Counted from the stretch's first letter, positions 30,043 through 39,066 are shown. The stretch is DNA of 64,000 nt from Bifidobacterium actinocoloniiforme DSM 22766 (GCF_001263395.1 NZ_CP011786.1:930001-994000); one strand, 5' to 3'. Numbers and translations are program-made. Notes: generated by a model from the sequence alone, not told the origin.

Positions 30043-32352
30043 TCATTGCGCGGATTTCGCCGCCGGTGGCTGAGCTTCCTGCTCAGCGGATTGAGGCTTG
30101 GCGGCGCCCTCCTGCTGCCGGGCCAGCTGCTGAGCGAGTTGCTGAGCCCGCTTCTGGGCTTGCTGCTGGGCTTTGCGGGCCACGGCTTCATCCCCGGCGC
30201 GGGTCGGCGTAGTCATGAACCCAGTGCCCTTGAGGTATTGCTTGCCAACCATGATGTCGTATTGGATGAGCTGGTAGTCATGCAAGAGTTGCTTGGTGCT
30301 CTCATCGAAACCGCGGGCGTCCATGGGCTTGCCCTGGGCGTCCAGGTAGATCGTCTGCCCCTCCGGGATCCGCTCCCATCCCTGGACCTGGTTGACCACC
30401 GGCGGTTCCATAGCCGACACCTTGCCCCGCAGGCGGGTCAGGAAGGCCTGGTAGGGGGAGACCTTGGCGTCCATATGCTCGGCGGCCTGGGTCGCGAAAA
30501 AGTTCGGCGACGTGTATTGCGAGTCCGACAGGTTGACGTCACGCGCGGGCGACGCCTGGTTGGACCAGATGAAGTAATCGGTCAGGTGCAGGGCCAGGGA
30601 GTTGCTCTGGTCAGCGCCGGCTGTGTTGTAGATGCCGGGCAAATGATCGCCGTAGAAGACGACTGTGACCGGCTTCTTCAACTGGTCAATCGAGTACAGG
30701 AAGCTTCGGGTGGCATGGTCGGTCAGGTTGACCCCCTTGGCGTAGGTGCGGATGGAGTTGGCCTCGTCGTCGCCTAAGGGCAGGGCCCCGTCCGCTGCGG
30801 ACACCTGGAAGGTATTGCCGTTGTACCAGTCGTTGTAGGGCATGTGGTTCTGCATCGTGATGACTTCGACGAACTGGTCGGACTTGGCCGAGCGCATCTC
30901 CTCCAAGGCCGAGTCGTAGGCGGACTTGTCGGAGACGTACTGGGATCTGTCGATCTTGTCTTGGTGGTCGATCACGTCTGGGCCGGCCAGGGAGTAGAAG
31001 CGGGAGAACCCGAAGGTCTTATAGTTCTGGGCCCGCGAGTACATCGAGGGCTCGTAGGGGTGGAAGGCCTGCGAATTCTCCGGCGCGCCCCAGGCCTGGT
31101 TGACCGTCGGCATCCACTTGAGGTCGGGGACCACCTGTTGGTAGGGGCTGGTCAGCGACGGGTCGAAATTGGCCATAGACAGGCCGGAGAGGGCCATGAA
31201 CTCCATGTTGGCCGTGCCGCCGCCGTAGCCGGAGGAAAGCATGTAGCCGGAGGTGGTGTTGCGCTTGATCGAGCGAATCTTCGGCATCGGGTCCATATTC
31301 ACCTGGAGGCCAGGCACACGCGTGGGGTCCGAGAACGATTCAGAGAGGATGTAGACCACCGTGCTCTCGTTCATGTAGGCGGACCGATCGGCGTTGATCG
31401 CGGCCGCGTCCTTGGCGTAGCGGCGCGACAGGGACTTCATCGTGGCTTCGCTGTAATCAGCGGGCCGGTCCATGACTTTGGGGTTCAGCTGGCGGGAGAA
31501 GGAGACAAAGGTGCCGTTGCGTTGGGAATCGTAGACCGAATCCCACATGGAGGGTTGGTCGCCCATCCAACGGGCGAAGGAGTTGGCCCAACTGCCATAC
31601 GTCCCCACGGCCGACATGAACAAGGCCAGGACCAGCACCGGGGCCAGAACCCCGGCCAGGCGCAGGGAGGCGCCCAAGCGCTTGTTGCCACAGGTCACGA
31701 CCCGGCCCTTCCAGCGGTCGGCCCGGCCCAGCAGGATGCAGACAAGGACCACCAGGGCTATGACGATAACGGTCGAGACGATGGTCCATAGGGAGCCAGC
31801 GGGCAGGAAGGTCACGATGTTGCCGGCATCCGCATGGAGGAAGTCCAAGTCGGAGGGGAGCACGGTTTCGTAGCGGGAAACCACCTTGAAGTGCTCGATG
31901 ACGGCGATCAGGGCGGACGCCACCAGCAGGATCGGGGTGGCCGCCCAGAAACGGTTGGTCAGGAAGAGCAGGGCCAGGTAAACCAAACCGATGGCCAACA
32001 GGTTCAGCACGAAGACGAAGCGCCGATCGGTCCACATGGCCGACACGAATCCCCAGAAGCCGATCAGGGGGTTGGACAAGGCCACGCGGGAGGACTCCAG
32101 CGTCACGCCCCATTGGAGCATGGCCACAGCCAAGGCGTCGAAGACCACGAAGAGGAGGGCGTAAGCCCAGGTGGGCAACGCCATCGAACCACGCAGGAGA
32201 AAGCCGACCCTGCTGCGGTGGCGGCTTTGACGGCCGCTTGGCGTACGGGTCCCCCGGTCGCCTAACCCACCGTCGACGGTTGCGCCGGTCAACTCGCGTT
32301 CAGCGTCTCCCATTTCAGATTGGTCTGATATAGCCGCTGGTTTTTCAAGCAT
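30043..32352 (-). CDS. LTA-synthase-family membrane sulfatase/phosphotransferase
   Basis: Polyglycerol-phosphate polymerase or related glycerol-phosphate transferase family. A cytoplasmic N-terminus of about 50 residues is followed by five TM helices (to about residue 270) and an extracellular alkaline-phosphatase-superfamily domain with ILSESFSDPTR (metal Glu), GGGTANMEFMALSG (nucleophile Thr) and VVFYGDHLPG (metal Asp/His). The last ~60 residues are Ala/Gln-rich low complexity. Bifidobacteria make unusual lipoteichoic acids, so the exact product is uncertain. Followed by the met operon. Confidence 0.88.
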   Translation of the reverse strand: MLEKPAAISDQSEMGDAERELTGATVDGGLGDRGTRTPSGRQSRHRSRVGFLLRGSMALPTWAYALLFVVFDALAVAMLQWGVTLESSRVALSNPLIGFWGFVSAMWTDRRFVFVLNLLAIGLVYLALLFLTNRFWAATPILLVASALIAVIEHFKVVSRYETVLPSDLDFLHADAGNIVTFLPAGSLWTIVSTVIVIALVVLVCILLGRADRWKGRVVTCGNKRLGASLRLAGVLAPVLVLALFMSAVGTYGSWANSFARWMGDQPSMWDSVYDSQRNGTFVSFSRQLNPKVMDRPADYSEATMKSLSRRYAKDAAAINADRSAYMNESTVVYILSESFSDPTRVPGLQVNMDPMPKIRSIKRNTTSGYMLSSGYGGGTANMEFMALSGLSMANFDPSLTSPYQQVVPDLKWMPTVNQAWGAPENSQAFHPYEPSMYSRAQNYKTFGFSRFYSLAGPDVIDHQDKIDRSQYVSDKSAYDSALEEMRSAKSDQFVEVITMQNHMPYNDWYNGNTFQVSAADGALPLGDDEANSIRTYAKGVNLTDHATRSFLYSIDQLKKPVTVVFYGDHLPGIYNTAGADQSNSLALHLTDYFIWSNQASPARDVNLSDSQYTSPNFFATQAAEHMDAKVSPYQAFLTRLRGKVSAMEPPVVNQVQGWERIPEGQTIYLDAQGKPMDARGFDESTKQLLHDYQLIQYDIMVGKQYLKGTGFMTTPTRAGDEAVARKAQQQAQKRAQQLAQQLARQQEGAAKPQSAEQEAQPPAAKSAQ

Positions 32353-32420
32353 AATGGCCTATTCTCCCCGTCATCCCCGACAAGGCCCCACTCTCAGCGC
32401 AGCAGGGAACCTGTGCCGCC

Positions 32421-33341
32421 TTAGCCCAAGGCCCTGCCGAACGAATCGGCCAGGTCCCCTATCCAATCCTCCAGGCGCGAGTACTGAGCCGGCATTTGCT
32501 CACTGACCTTCACGACCGGCAACTCGGCCTTGTCGGCTGCGGCGACCAGCCCGCGGCTGACCTCGGTGTCCTCCTGATCGTTGTAAATCAAGAGCTTGAG
32601 CCGACCTGACCCTATGAGGACCTGAAAATCGTGGATGTCGGCCGGAGAGGGCTCGCTTTCGTTAGAGGTGGCCCGCAGGTAACCGATCGGTGTGAGATCA
32701 TTGAGCCCCAGGTCGTAGGCCAGGTAATCCGCAGCCGATTCGGTGGCCGCATACGAGCCGCCGCCAATCTTCTTGGATGCCGCGGCGATGCGCCCTTCGA
32801 GCCGCTGCTCGCGCTCATGCCAGAGCTTATAGGACCGCTCGAAGTGGCCCTTGTCGCCGGGGCGCAGTTCCTTGTAGGCCTGCATTATGACCTGAGCGGC
32901 GTGTTCGCGCGCCTGAGAGGAGAACCACAGGTGGGGGTTGTCGCCCGAGCGTTTGCCGCTGCTAGCGGCCACATCGACCACCCGCCGGCCATTGTCCCGC
33001 GCGGCTTTACCAGCCCAGGTGTCATAGTCCGCCCCATTGACCACAACCAGGTCGGCGCCGCTGATCGCGGCGATGTCCTTGGTGGTGGGCTCATAATCGT
33101 GGGCATCGGCGTTGGGATTGTTGATAACCGCGTGGACCTGTACCTTGTCGCCGCCCAGCTCCAAGGCCAGGGATGACCACTGACCGATGCTGGTTACCAC
33201 TTGGATGAGGCCTCCGGACCCGCCGCCCGCAGGCCCGCAGGCCGACAGCGGCAGGAGCGCGAGAGCCAGCAGCGCGGCCAGTACCGGCCGCAGCGGGCCA
33301 TGCGCGGTCGTGATTCGCTCCATCATGAGATCTGTCAGCAT
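32421..33341 (-). CDS. Metal (Zn/Mn) ABC transporter substrate-binding lipoprotein, cluster A-I
   Basis: ZnuA/TroA-type metal-binding lipoprotein. Lipobox LSAC-G follows the hydrophobic stretch LLALALLPL. Metal ligands of the family are seen: His in ADAHDYEPTTKD, His in DNPHLWFSS and an Asp in the NDQEDTE region. The His-rich loop of many Zn-specific proteins is absent, so Zn or Mn both remain possible. Permease and ATPase genes are not adjacent, which makes this an orphan binding protein. ATG 33341 is chosen because AAGGA precedes it. A palindromic promoter region suggests metal-responsive control. Confidence 0.85.
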   Translation of the reverse strand: MLTDLMMERITTAHGPLRPVLAALLALALLPLSACGPAGGGSGGLIQVVTSIGQWSSLALELGGDKVQVHAVINNPNADAHDYEPTTKDIAAISGADLVVVNGADYDTWAGKAARDNGRRVVDVAASSGKRSGDNPHLWFSSQAREHAAQVIMQAYKELRPGDKGHFERSYKLWHEREQRLEGRIAAASKKIGGGSYAATESAADYLAYDLGLNDLTPIGYLRATSNESEPSPADIHDFQVLIGSGRLKLLIYNDQEDTEVSRGLVAAADKAELPVVKVSEQMPAQYSRLEDWIGDLADSFGRALG

Positions 33342-33406
33342 CACAGACTCGTCCTTCCATGTCGGCAAAGCATCCGACGACCTTCATTATCAGTCGTTAA
33401 TGAGAT

Positions 33407-33454
33407 TAGTTATCATTAACTATAGCATGGCCCGTTCCCATCATGAGATCTCAT
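33407..33454. promoter_or_regulatory. Palindromic operators between the metal-binding lipoprotein and the esterase gene
   Basis: TAGTTA-TCAT-TAACTA (33407-33422) is a perfect 6+4+6 inverted repeat in AT-rich DNA, and ATGAGATCTCAT (33443-33454) is a perfect 12-bp palindrome. The 13-mer CATCATGAGATCT occurs at 33439-33451 and again at 33321-33333 inside the start of the lipoprotein gene. Sites of this kind fit a Fur/Zur/MntR-type repressor; a Fur-family gene is 5 kb away. Assignment is inference. Confidence 0.5.
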
Positions 33455-33510
33455 CGTGAGTGCTATGGCTCGATATACACTAAAGGCACTGATGAGGAAG
33501 AAAGGTATTC

Positions 33511-34899
33511 ATGTTCAAGAGGTTCGGCCGCGTCCATCTGATCGTAGGATGGCTCCCCATCACCGTTTTCACCATAACCGGCTTGGGACTGGTCGCACTG
33601 GCGGTCGGCTACTGCCTGGCCCGTCAATGGAAAGCCCTGGGCCAGCGCCTGGCCGTGGCGCTGATTTCCGCCGCTGCGGGGCTCCTGGCCACCTGGCTGG
33701 TCTCGGACGTTTTCATGCTCTTCGAGGTGAGCCTCGGATGGATGGTCATCCTCACAGTCGCCGCTGGCATCGGCGCCCTGAGCTTCGTCATCGCCTGCCT
33801 GGTCGCGGACCGGGGGTTCAAACGGATCCTGTCATCACTGATGATTGTGCCGGTCATCCTGGCCACGGCCCTGCGCATCGACATGATTTACGGCGAATAC
33901 ACCACGTTCGGTTCCATCTTCTCCGTCCCGATTTACCCGCGTCTTGAGCCAAACAAGACCACCACAGCCCAGATGAGCCTGGAGCAGTGGCGCGATTCCG
34001 CCGCCCAGGGGCACTTACCCAAACACCCAGCAAAAGGCGAGTCCTATTCAGTCCGCATCCCCAACCCCGCCTCGCACTTCAGCGCACGCGCCGCCGATAT
34101 CTACCTTCCGCCAGCGGCCCTGTCCTCCAAACCGCCCGCCCTCCCGGTCTTCGTCCTTCTGGCTGGACAGCCCGGTTCGCCCGACCGGCTCTTCACCGCC
34201 AGCGGCCTCCAGCAGATGATGGACGCATACGCAGCCAATCACGATGGCTTGGCCCCAATCGTCGTCTCCCCCGACCAGAACGGCGCCACCACGCACAACA
34301 GCCTGTGCGTGGATTCGCCGGTCTACGGCAACGCGGAGACCTACTTGACTCGGGATGTGCCGGACTGGATCAAGTCCGAGCTGCCCGTGAGCGAGAGCCC
34401 GAGGATGTGGGCCATCGGCGGCTTCTCCCAAGGCGGCACCTGCGCCACCCAGCTAGCCCCCCGACACCCCCACCTCTTCGGTGCCATACTGCCGGTCGAC
34501 GGCGAGCTGGCACCCCAGCAAGGCTCCCAGGACGACATGATCCGCGACTACTTCCACGGTGACCGCAAGGCCTACCAGGAGCAGGTGCCGACCACCGCGA
34601 TAGCTCGCCACGCCCCCAGCAATCAGGTCCTCTTCACCGGCGCCGGCTCCAGGGACCCCCGCTCCATCCGCAATATGATCACCATTGCCAAGGCAGCGCG
34701 GGAGGCCGGCATGGACGTAGTGGCAGCCACGGCCCAAGGCTCCGGACACGACTGGCACGCTGTCCGCTCCACCTGGGAGCCGGCCCTGGAGTGGCTCGGC
34801 GAACGCATGGGCTTGGGCCCTATGACCAAGAGCATGGACCAGTATACGGCCATCCAACTAATCGACATCAGCCAACAGCAGGGGAAAGAGCAAGCATGA
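33511..34899 (+). CDS. Membrane-anchored alpha/beta-hydrolase esterase, partner of the MprF-like protein
   Basis: Four N-terminal TM helices (to about residue 125) tether an extracytoplasmic esterase domain: oxyanion region VFVLLAGQPGSPD, nucleophile elbow GGFSQGG, and the catalytic His in GSGHDWHAVR. This is the esterase-D-like group. Its last bases overlap the start of the MprF-like gene (ATGA). Hydrolases paired with aminoacyl-lipid synthases that remove amino acids from lipids are known (for example AhyD in Enterococcus faecium). That role is inferred from gene pairing here. Confidence 0.8.
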   Translation: MFKRFGRVHLIVGWLPITVFTITGLGLVALAVGYCLARQWKALGQRLAVALISAAAGLLATWLVSDVFMLFEVSLGWMVILTVAAGIGALSFVIACLVADRGFKRILSSLMIVPVILATALRIDMIYGEYTTFGSIFSVPIYPRLEPNKTTTAQMSLEQWRDSAAQGHLPKHPAKGESYSVRIPNPASHFSARAADIYLPPAALSSKPPALPVFVLLAGQPGSPDRLFTASGLQQMMDAYAANHDGLAPIVVSPDQNGATTHNSLCVDSPVYGNAETYLTRDVPDWIKSELPVSESPRMWAIGGFSQGGTCATQLAPRHPHLFGAILPVDGELAPQQGSQDDMIRDYFHGDRKAYQEQVPTTAIARHAPSNQVLFTGAGSRDPRSIRNMITIAKAAREAGMDVVAATAQGSGHDWHAVRSTWEPALEWLGERMGLGPMTKSMDQYTAIQLIDISQQQGKEQA

Positions 34900-37715
34900 G
34901 CGAGACAGGTAAAGGACCCAGCACGATGGGCAAGTCAGCCTTGGCCGTCCTGGGCGACGATCTGAAGCACTGGTTGCGCATCCATACGCTGGCTGTAACC
35001 TCCACCCTCGTCTTGGTGGTCGTCAACCTATTCGCCTGGCTGGTCTACGCCCTCCTGCGCGTACCCAAGGCCGACCAGGCCGGCATGCCCCTGTCCGACT
35101 TCCTGGCCCACCCCCCGATGGCCGCCCAGCCGAGCACCCCCCTCCAGAGCGATCTCCCGGGCCAATTTGCAAAGCTCCTGCTGACCCTCTTCATCACGTC
35201 CAGCCCCTTCCAACTGATTGTGGACGCAGCCCTGGTCCTGCTGATCCTGTGCATAGCCGAACCCCGCTTGGGCAGGCGGCGCACGGTATTGGCCTCACTG
35301 ATCTCCGCGGTCTCGGGAGCCGCCGTAGGTCTGGCTATCTGCTACGCCATCAATGAGCTCCAGTCCCACTGGACCTGGTTCGTGCGCATTCCCATGGCCC
35401 TGAACCCCGTGATCCTGGTCATCGGCGCTCTGATGGCCGCAAGCTCCTTCAGCAACCTCCTGTGGAGGCGGCGCATCCACCTGATTGGCTACGCCTCACT
35501 GATCCTGCTCGTGCTCTACACCGGCAACCCCGGCAACTACTGCGCCCTGGCGGCGGCCTTGATCGGCCATTTGACCGGGCGCATCTGGCATGGCCCCATC
35601 ACCGACCGCACCCTGCCCGGCCACCGCTCCTACTACGAGACCCGGCACCTGTTGGGCGCCATCTCCGCGGTCCTGGCCCTGGGCCCGATCGTCACCGCCT
35701 CCTCCAAGGTCAAGGCTGGCATTTTCACCCCCTTGGGCATGTTCATGGGCCCTGGGCCCACCGGGGCCGCCCGCCTGCAAGACTGCCTGAGGACCAATAC
35801 GGCCGCCTCCTGCTACACCCAATACGGCCTGTCGCGTCCAGTCACCACCGCAACGTTCATCGGCCTCCTGGTGCCCACAGCAGTCATGCTGGTGGTCTCC
35901 TGGGGCATCTACCACGGCCGGCGCGTGGCGGCGATGACCAGCCTGGTCCTGAACGGCCTGACCGTCGTTCTGGCCCTGGTCTACTACCTTGTCGTGCCGC
36001 TTACCCTGGGCGAAGGCCTGGCCCGGGCCGTACGCCACGGAGCCGTGCCCTCCCTGCTGGCGATCGCCTTGCCGCCCCTGATTTTCGCTTACTTCATATG
36101 CCGTTACATGCGCTACTTCCCCGTGCGCACCAAGGCCGGCCTCCTGCGCGCCGGCAGCTTGGCCATCCTGTTGGACTGGCTGATTACCGCCGGTCTCTAC
36201 CTGGCCGCCGTCACCGTCTCCCCCGGCTCCTTCAAGCCCCGTCCGAATCTGAGCATGGCCCTGGCCGAGTTGCCCGCGCGCTACCTGACCAACGGGGTGG
36301 CCAGCCGTTTCAAGCCCCGTTTCGTGCCACGCACCCTCACCGGTCAGGTAATCAACAACTCCGTCGGCTTCATCTTCTGGCTGGTCGTGCTGGTCGTTCT
36401 TCTTTTGTGGATGCGGAGCTCGGTCCTGCAGAATGAGGACGAACGGCTCAAGGCCAACGCCTTGGTCGAATCCGGAGGCGAGTCCATGTCCTTCATGACC
36501 ACCTGGGAGGGCAACAACTACTGGTTCTCCCCCTCCGGGCGCTCGGCCATCGCCTACAGGGTCCTGCATGGCATCGCCCTGACCACCACCGGCCCCTTCG
36601 GCGACCCACACGAGTACCAGGACGACCTGCATGAGTTCTGGCGCTACTGCACGGAGCACTCCTGGTCACCGGTCTTCTACTCGATCCACAAGCCCCAGCG
36701 CGACGACTTGGTCGCCCACGGTTGGGCCTCGCTGGAGGTGGGCTCCGAGATGGTCGTCATCCCCTCCCAGTGGGAGACCCGAGGCAAGAAGTGGCAGGAC
36801 ATCCGCACCGCCATCAACAAGGCCAAGAAGAGCAACTACCGCGATGAGCTGTCCACCTTTAACGATGCGCCCTGGGACGTGCAGTCGCAAATCGTGGCCA
36901 TCTCCGAGCAGTGGGCCGAGCTTAAGGCCCTGCCCGAGATGAAGTTCACGCTGGGTGGCCTGGACGAACTGCGCGACCCGCGTGTGGCCATCCTCTACGC
37001 CATCGACGCCGAAGGGACTGTCCTGGGCGTCACCTCCTGGATGCCGACCTATCGCGACGGCAAGATCATCGGTTGGACCCTGGACTTCATGCGTCACCGG
37101 ACCGACTCCCCCAACGGAATCATGGAGTTCCTGATCGCCCGCATGGCCGAACGCTTGCGCGACGAGGGCCAGGTGGAGTTCATGAGCCTATCCGCCGCCC
37201 CCTTGGCTGGCATGAACCCGGAGCGGGACAACCAGGGCGAGAACACCCCGCAAATCCTACAGCACGCTCTGCAGCTGGTGGCCGACCTGATGGAGCCCGC
37301 CTACGGTTTCCGCTCCCTCTTCTTCTTCAAGAAGAAGTTCCAGCCCGCCGAGAACCCGGTCTACATCTGCTACCCGGACCCGGCCCAGCTGGTGCAGATA
37401 GGGCTGTCCGTGGTCCAAGCCTATCTGCCCGACCTCAAAGCATCCCAGGCCCTCGACGCGCTCAAATCCCTGCGCCCAGCTAAGAACGAGGCCCCTAGGA
37501 ACGGCAAAGAAGGCAAGGGCGATAAATCTGAAGGCAGCAGCCCTAAGAGCAGCAGTCCTCACGGCAGGACCGCTCAAGAATCCGCCGAGCCGAAGGAGAG
37601 CAAGCCCTCCACCAAGCCAGCGCCGAGCGCACCAGCCGCATCCGCGCCTGAGCCTGCGAAACCGAATCCTGCCGGGCCAGCGAACGAGACGGTGGATAGG
37701 CCTGACGCGAGCTGA
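34896..37715 (+). CDS. MprF-like aminoacyl-phospholipid synthase (DUF2156) with N-terminal membrane domain
   Basis: 939-residue membrane protein. N-terminal helices (residues about 25-240) resemble a rhomboid-like bundle, followed by further TM helices to about residue 510. The cytoplasmic C-terminal DUF2156/GNAT-like domain (ALVESGGESMSFMTTWEGNNYWFS, YRVLHGIALTTTGPFGDPHE, DFMRHRTDSPNGIMEFLI, YGFRSLFFFKKKFQP) would transfer an amino acid from aminoacyl-tRNA to a lipid. The final ~110 residues are Lys/Ser/Pro-rich and disordered. Such lipids lower envelope negative charge and cationic peptide sensitivity. The amino acid used cannot be predicted. I start at 34896, overlapping the esterase stop, rather than at the longer upstream frame. 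Confidence 0.85.
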   Translation: MSETGKGPSTMGKSALAVLGDDLKHWLRIHTLAVTSTLVLVVVNLFAWLVYALLRVPKADQAGMPLSDFLAHPPMAAQPSTPLQSDLPGQFAKLLLTLFITSSPFQLIVDAALVLLILCIAEPRLGRRRTVLASLISAVSGAAVGLAICYAINELQSHWTWFVRIPMALNPVILVIGALMAASSFSNLLWRRRIHLIGYASLILLVLYTGNPGNYCALAAALIGHLTGRIWHGPITDRTLPGHRSYYETRHLLGAISAVLALGPIVTASSKVKAGIFTPLGMFMGPGPTGAARLQDCLRTNTAASCYTQYGLSRPVTTATFIGLLVPTAVMLVVSWGIYHGRRVAAMTSLVLNGLTVVLALVYYLVVPLTLGEGLARAVRHGAVPSLLAIALPPLIFAYFICRYMRYFPVRTKAGLLRAGSLAILLDWLITAGLYLAAVTVSPGSFKPRPNLSMALAELPARYLTNGVASRFKPRFVPRTLTGQVINNSVGFIFWLVVLVVLLLWMRSSVLQNEDERLKANALVESGGESMSFMTTWEGNNYWFSPSGRSAIAYRVLHGIALTTTGPFGDPHEYQDDLHEFWRYCTEHSWSPVFYSIHKPQRDDLVAHGWASLEVGSEMVVIPSQWETRGKKWQDIRTAINKAKKSNYRDELSTFNDAPWDVQSQIVAISEQWAELKALPEMKFTLGGLDELRDPRVAILYAIDAEGTVLGVTSWMPTYRDGKIIGWTLDFMRHRTDSPNGIMEFLIARMAERLRDEGQVEFMSLSAAPLAGMNPERDNQGENTPQILQHALQLVADLMEPAYGFRSLFFFKKKFQPAENPVYICYPDPAQLVQIGLSVVQAYLPDLKASQALDALKSLRPAKNEAPRNGKEGKGDKSEGSSPKSSSPHGRTAQESAEPKESKPSTKPAPSAPAASAPEPAKPNPAGPANETVDRPDAS

Positions 37716-37753
37716 GCTCACGGAATGTCATTAGCCTCAACACGGCGCGAAGC

Positions 37754-37786
37754 GGTGGCCGGGGCCTATCACAGGCCCCGGCCACC
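37754..37786 (+). terminator. Strong hairpin after the MprF-like gene
   Basis: A perfect 14-bp stem (GGTGGCCGGGGCCT and its complement) with loop ATCAC, 38 bp past the stop. There is no T-run; its symmetry allows use by both converging operons. Confidence 0.65.
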
Positions 37787-37945
37787 GGTCGTATATGCGA
37801 TGTCTTGATACCTGAAAAATCGAAACGTACACATGTCACGGCTGCGGTGCCACGAATCAGAGCAAAGCGCATTCGGTTCGTAAACCTCCGCTGGCATCAC
37901 CGCCGAAGAACCGGGACCATCCGAGGTTGACGCCAAGAAGGAATA

Positions 37946-37994
37946 CCCCCCCCCCCAACCCGTTACCGGGCGCGGATGTCCCCCCCCCCCCCCC
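37946..37994. repeat. Two homopolymeric C tracts (11 and 15 nt) in a 475-bp gene-free region
   Basis: C11 at 37946-37956 and C15 at 37980-37994, separated by 23 bp. Long mononucleotide tracts are prone to slippage, and poly-G tracts drive phase variation in bifidobacterial pilus loci. On the minus strand the frames crossing these tracts (e.g. 37769-38062) have no recognisable domain. The surrounding 37787-38260 holds no gene I can support. Confidence 0.7.
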
Positions 37995-38260
37995 TCATTT
38001 TTTGTCACAGACCGCATGGGATGCCGCTTCGCGCGCAGCTCCCCTGCCAACCGCGCCGCCACCCTTCCAGATGACCACCACCCGAATACGCTAGGGCATT
38101 TCCGGGCTTGCGCCGGGCCCGCTCAGTTCGGGCTCCAACCCCTCCCTGCCTATTGGGCATGATGTATTTGTCCGAAACTAGACGAGGCCCCAAATCGTCG
38201 CCGTAAATCGGGGCTTTCGTGCATTGACGCCCTCGTGCTGACAAAGTACGGTTCTGCGAT

Positions 38261-38710
38261 TCACGGTAAAAGGCTCAACGTTTGCGGCGGGCGGCCGCTA
38301 TCCCCTGCCTGCCGTTCCTTGCGCTGGCAATCCGAGCACAGGCCGTATACCTCCAATGTATGGGAGGCGACGGTAAAGCCTTGCGCGGCGGCCACGGCAC
38401 GCAGCCAGTCCTCCCGCGGCGGCTCAATTTCAACGGTTTTGCCGCAGGACTCGCAGACCAGGTGGTGGTGATGCCTGCGCTGGGCGGCGCAGAGGCGGTA
38501 GAGCTGGGAACCCTTGTGCTCGATGGTGTCCACGGAACCGTTCTTCGCCAGGGACGACAGCTGCCGGTAGACAGTGGCCAGGCCCACTGGTTCACCCGCC
38601 TCAACCAGGAGCTCATGCAGCTCTTGGGCGGAGACGAACTCGCTTTGGGCGCGCAGGACCCGGCGGACGGCCTCCTTCTGCCTGGTCTGCCGTGAGTTCC
38701 GCTCTGTCAT
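38261..38710 (-). CDS. Fur-family metal-responsive repressor (probably Zur-type)
   Basis: 149 residues from ATG 38710 (AGGAG upstream). It has an N-terminal winged helix (RQKEAVRRVLRAQSEFVSAQELHELL, GLATVYRQLSSLAKNGSV), the regulatory His cluster HHHHLVCESCGKTVE, and two CxxC pairs (CESC, CSDC) forming the structural zinc site. Zur, Fur and PerR are hard to tell apart by eye; Zur is favoured by the conserved CxxC pairs and the nearby metal lipoprotein. The frame is open further upstream, but only this part resembles the family. Confidence 0.88.
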   Translation of the reverse strand: MTERNSRQTRQKEAVRRVLRAQSEFVSAQELHELLVEAGEPVGLATVYRQLSSLAKNGSVDTIEHKGSQLYRLCAAQRRHHHHLVCESCGKTVEIEPPREDWLRAVAAAQGFTVASHTLEVYGLCSDCQRKERQAGDSGRPPQTLSLLP

Positions 38711-38879
38711 GGTCTCCTCCCCCGTCCGCCCGCCAAGCCCCGACGGGCACGTCGCTCCTACGTTTGCCACCATAGCGCAGGAGTGGCCCCATCCGCCACG
38801 GTAAGGACACGCCCCGTGAGCCCTGGGCGTAAGACTCACGCCCCCCTCTCCCCTCGCGTTCCTCCGCCCTGACTCGCCG

Positions 38880-38907
38880 CTAGCCAACCGCGCGCGCGGT
38901 TGGCTAG
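38880..38907. repeat. Perfect 28-bp palindrome upstream of tRNA-Arg
   Basis: CTAGCCAACCGCGC is followed directly by its exact complement, with no spacer, ending 13 bp before the tRNA. It could form a cruciform, a transcription terminator in either direction or a protein-binding site. Confidence 0.75.
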
Positions 38908-38920
38908 AATAAAGAAGTTC

Positions 38921-38997
38921 GGCCCCGTAGCTCAGCTGGATAGAGCAACTGACTTCTAATCTGTAGGTCGCGAGTTCGAGTCTCGCCGGGGTCACCA
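38921..38997 (+). tRNA. tRNA-Arg (anticodon UCU)
   Basis: A full cloverleaf can be drawn: acceptor 38921-38927/38987-38993 (one G-U pair), D stem GCTC/GAGC, anticodon loop CTTCTAA with TCT at 38955-38957, T arm GCGAG-TTCGAGT-CTCGC, discriminator A and encoded CCA (38995-38997). It decodes AGA. The anticodon stem ACTGA/TCTGT has a U-U mismatch at its middle pair (29-41). The 3' end is the probable prophage integration site. Confidence 0.95.
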
Positions 38998-39000
38998 GAC

Positions 39001-39033
39001 AACCCCCTACTCCCGCAAGAGATGTAGGGGGTT
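39001..39033 (+). terminator. tRNA-Arg terminator hairpin
   Basis: A perfect 10-bp stem AACCCCCTAC/GTAGGGGGTT begins 3 bp after the CCA end, with a 13-nt loop and TCATCT following. Confidence 0.75.
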
Positions 39034-39066
39034 CATCTATCCAGAGGGGCGCCTGTAAGCAAAAAG

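Noticed and set aside
35496-36659. 387-codon minus-strand frame opposite the MprF-like gene
   Set aside because: Low-complexity Gly/Gln/His composition typical of a high-GC antisense shadow.
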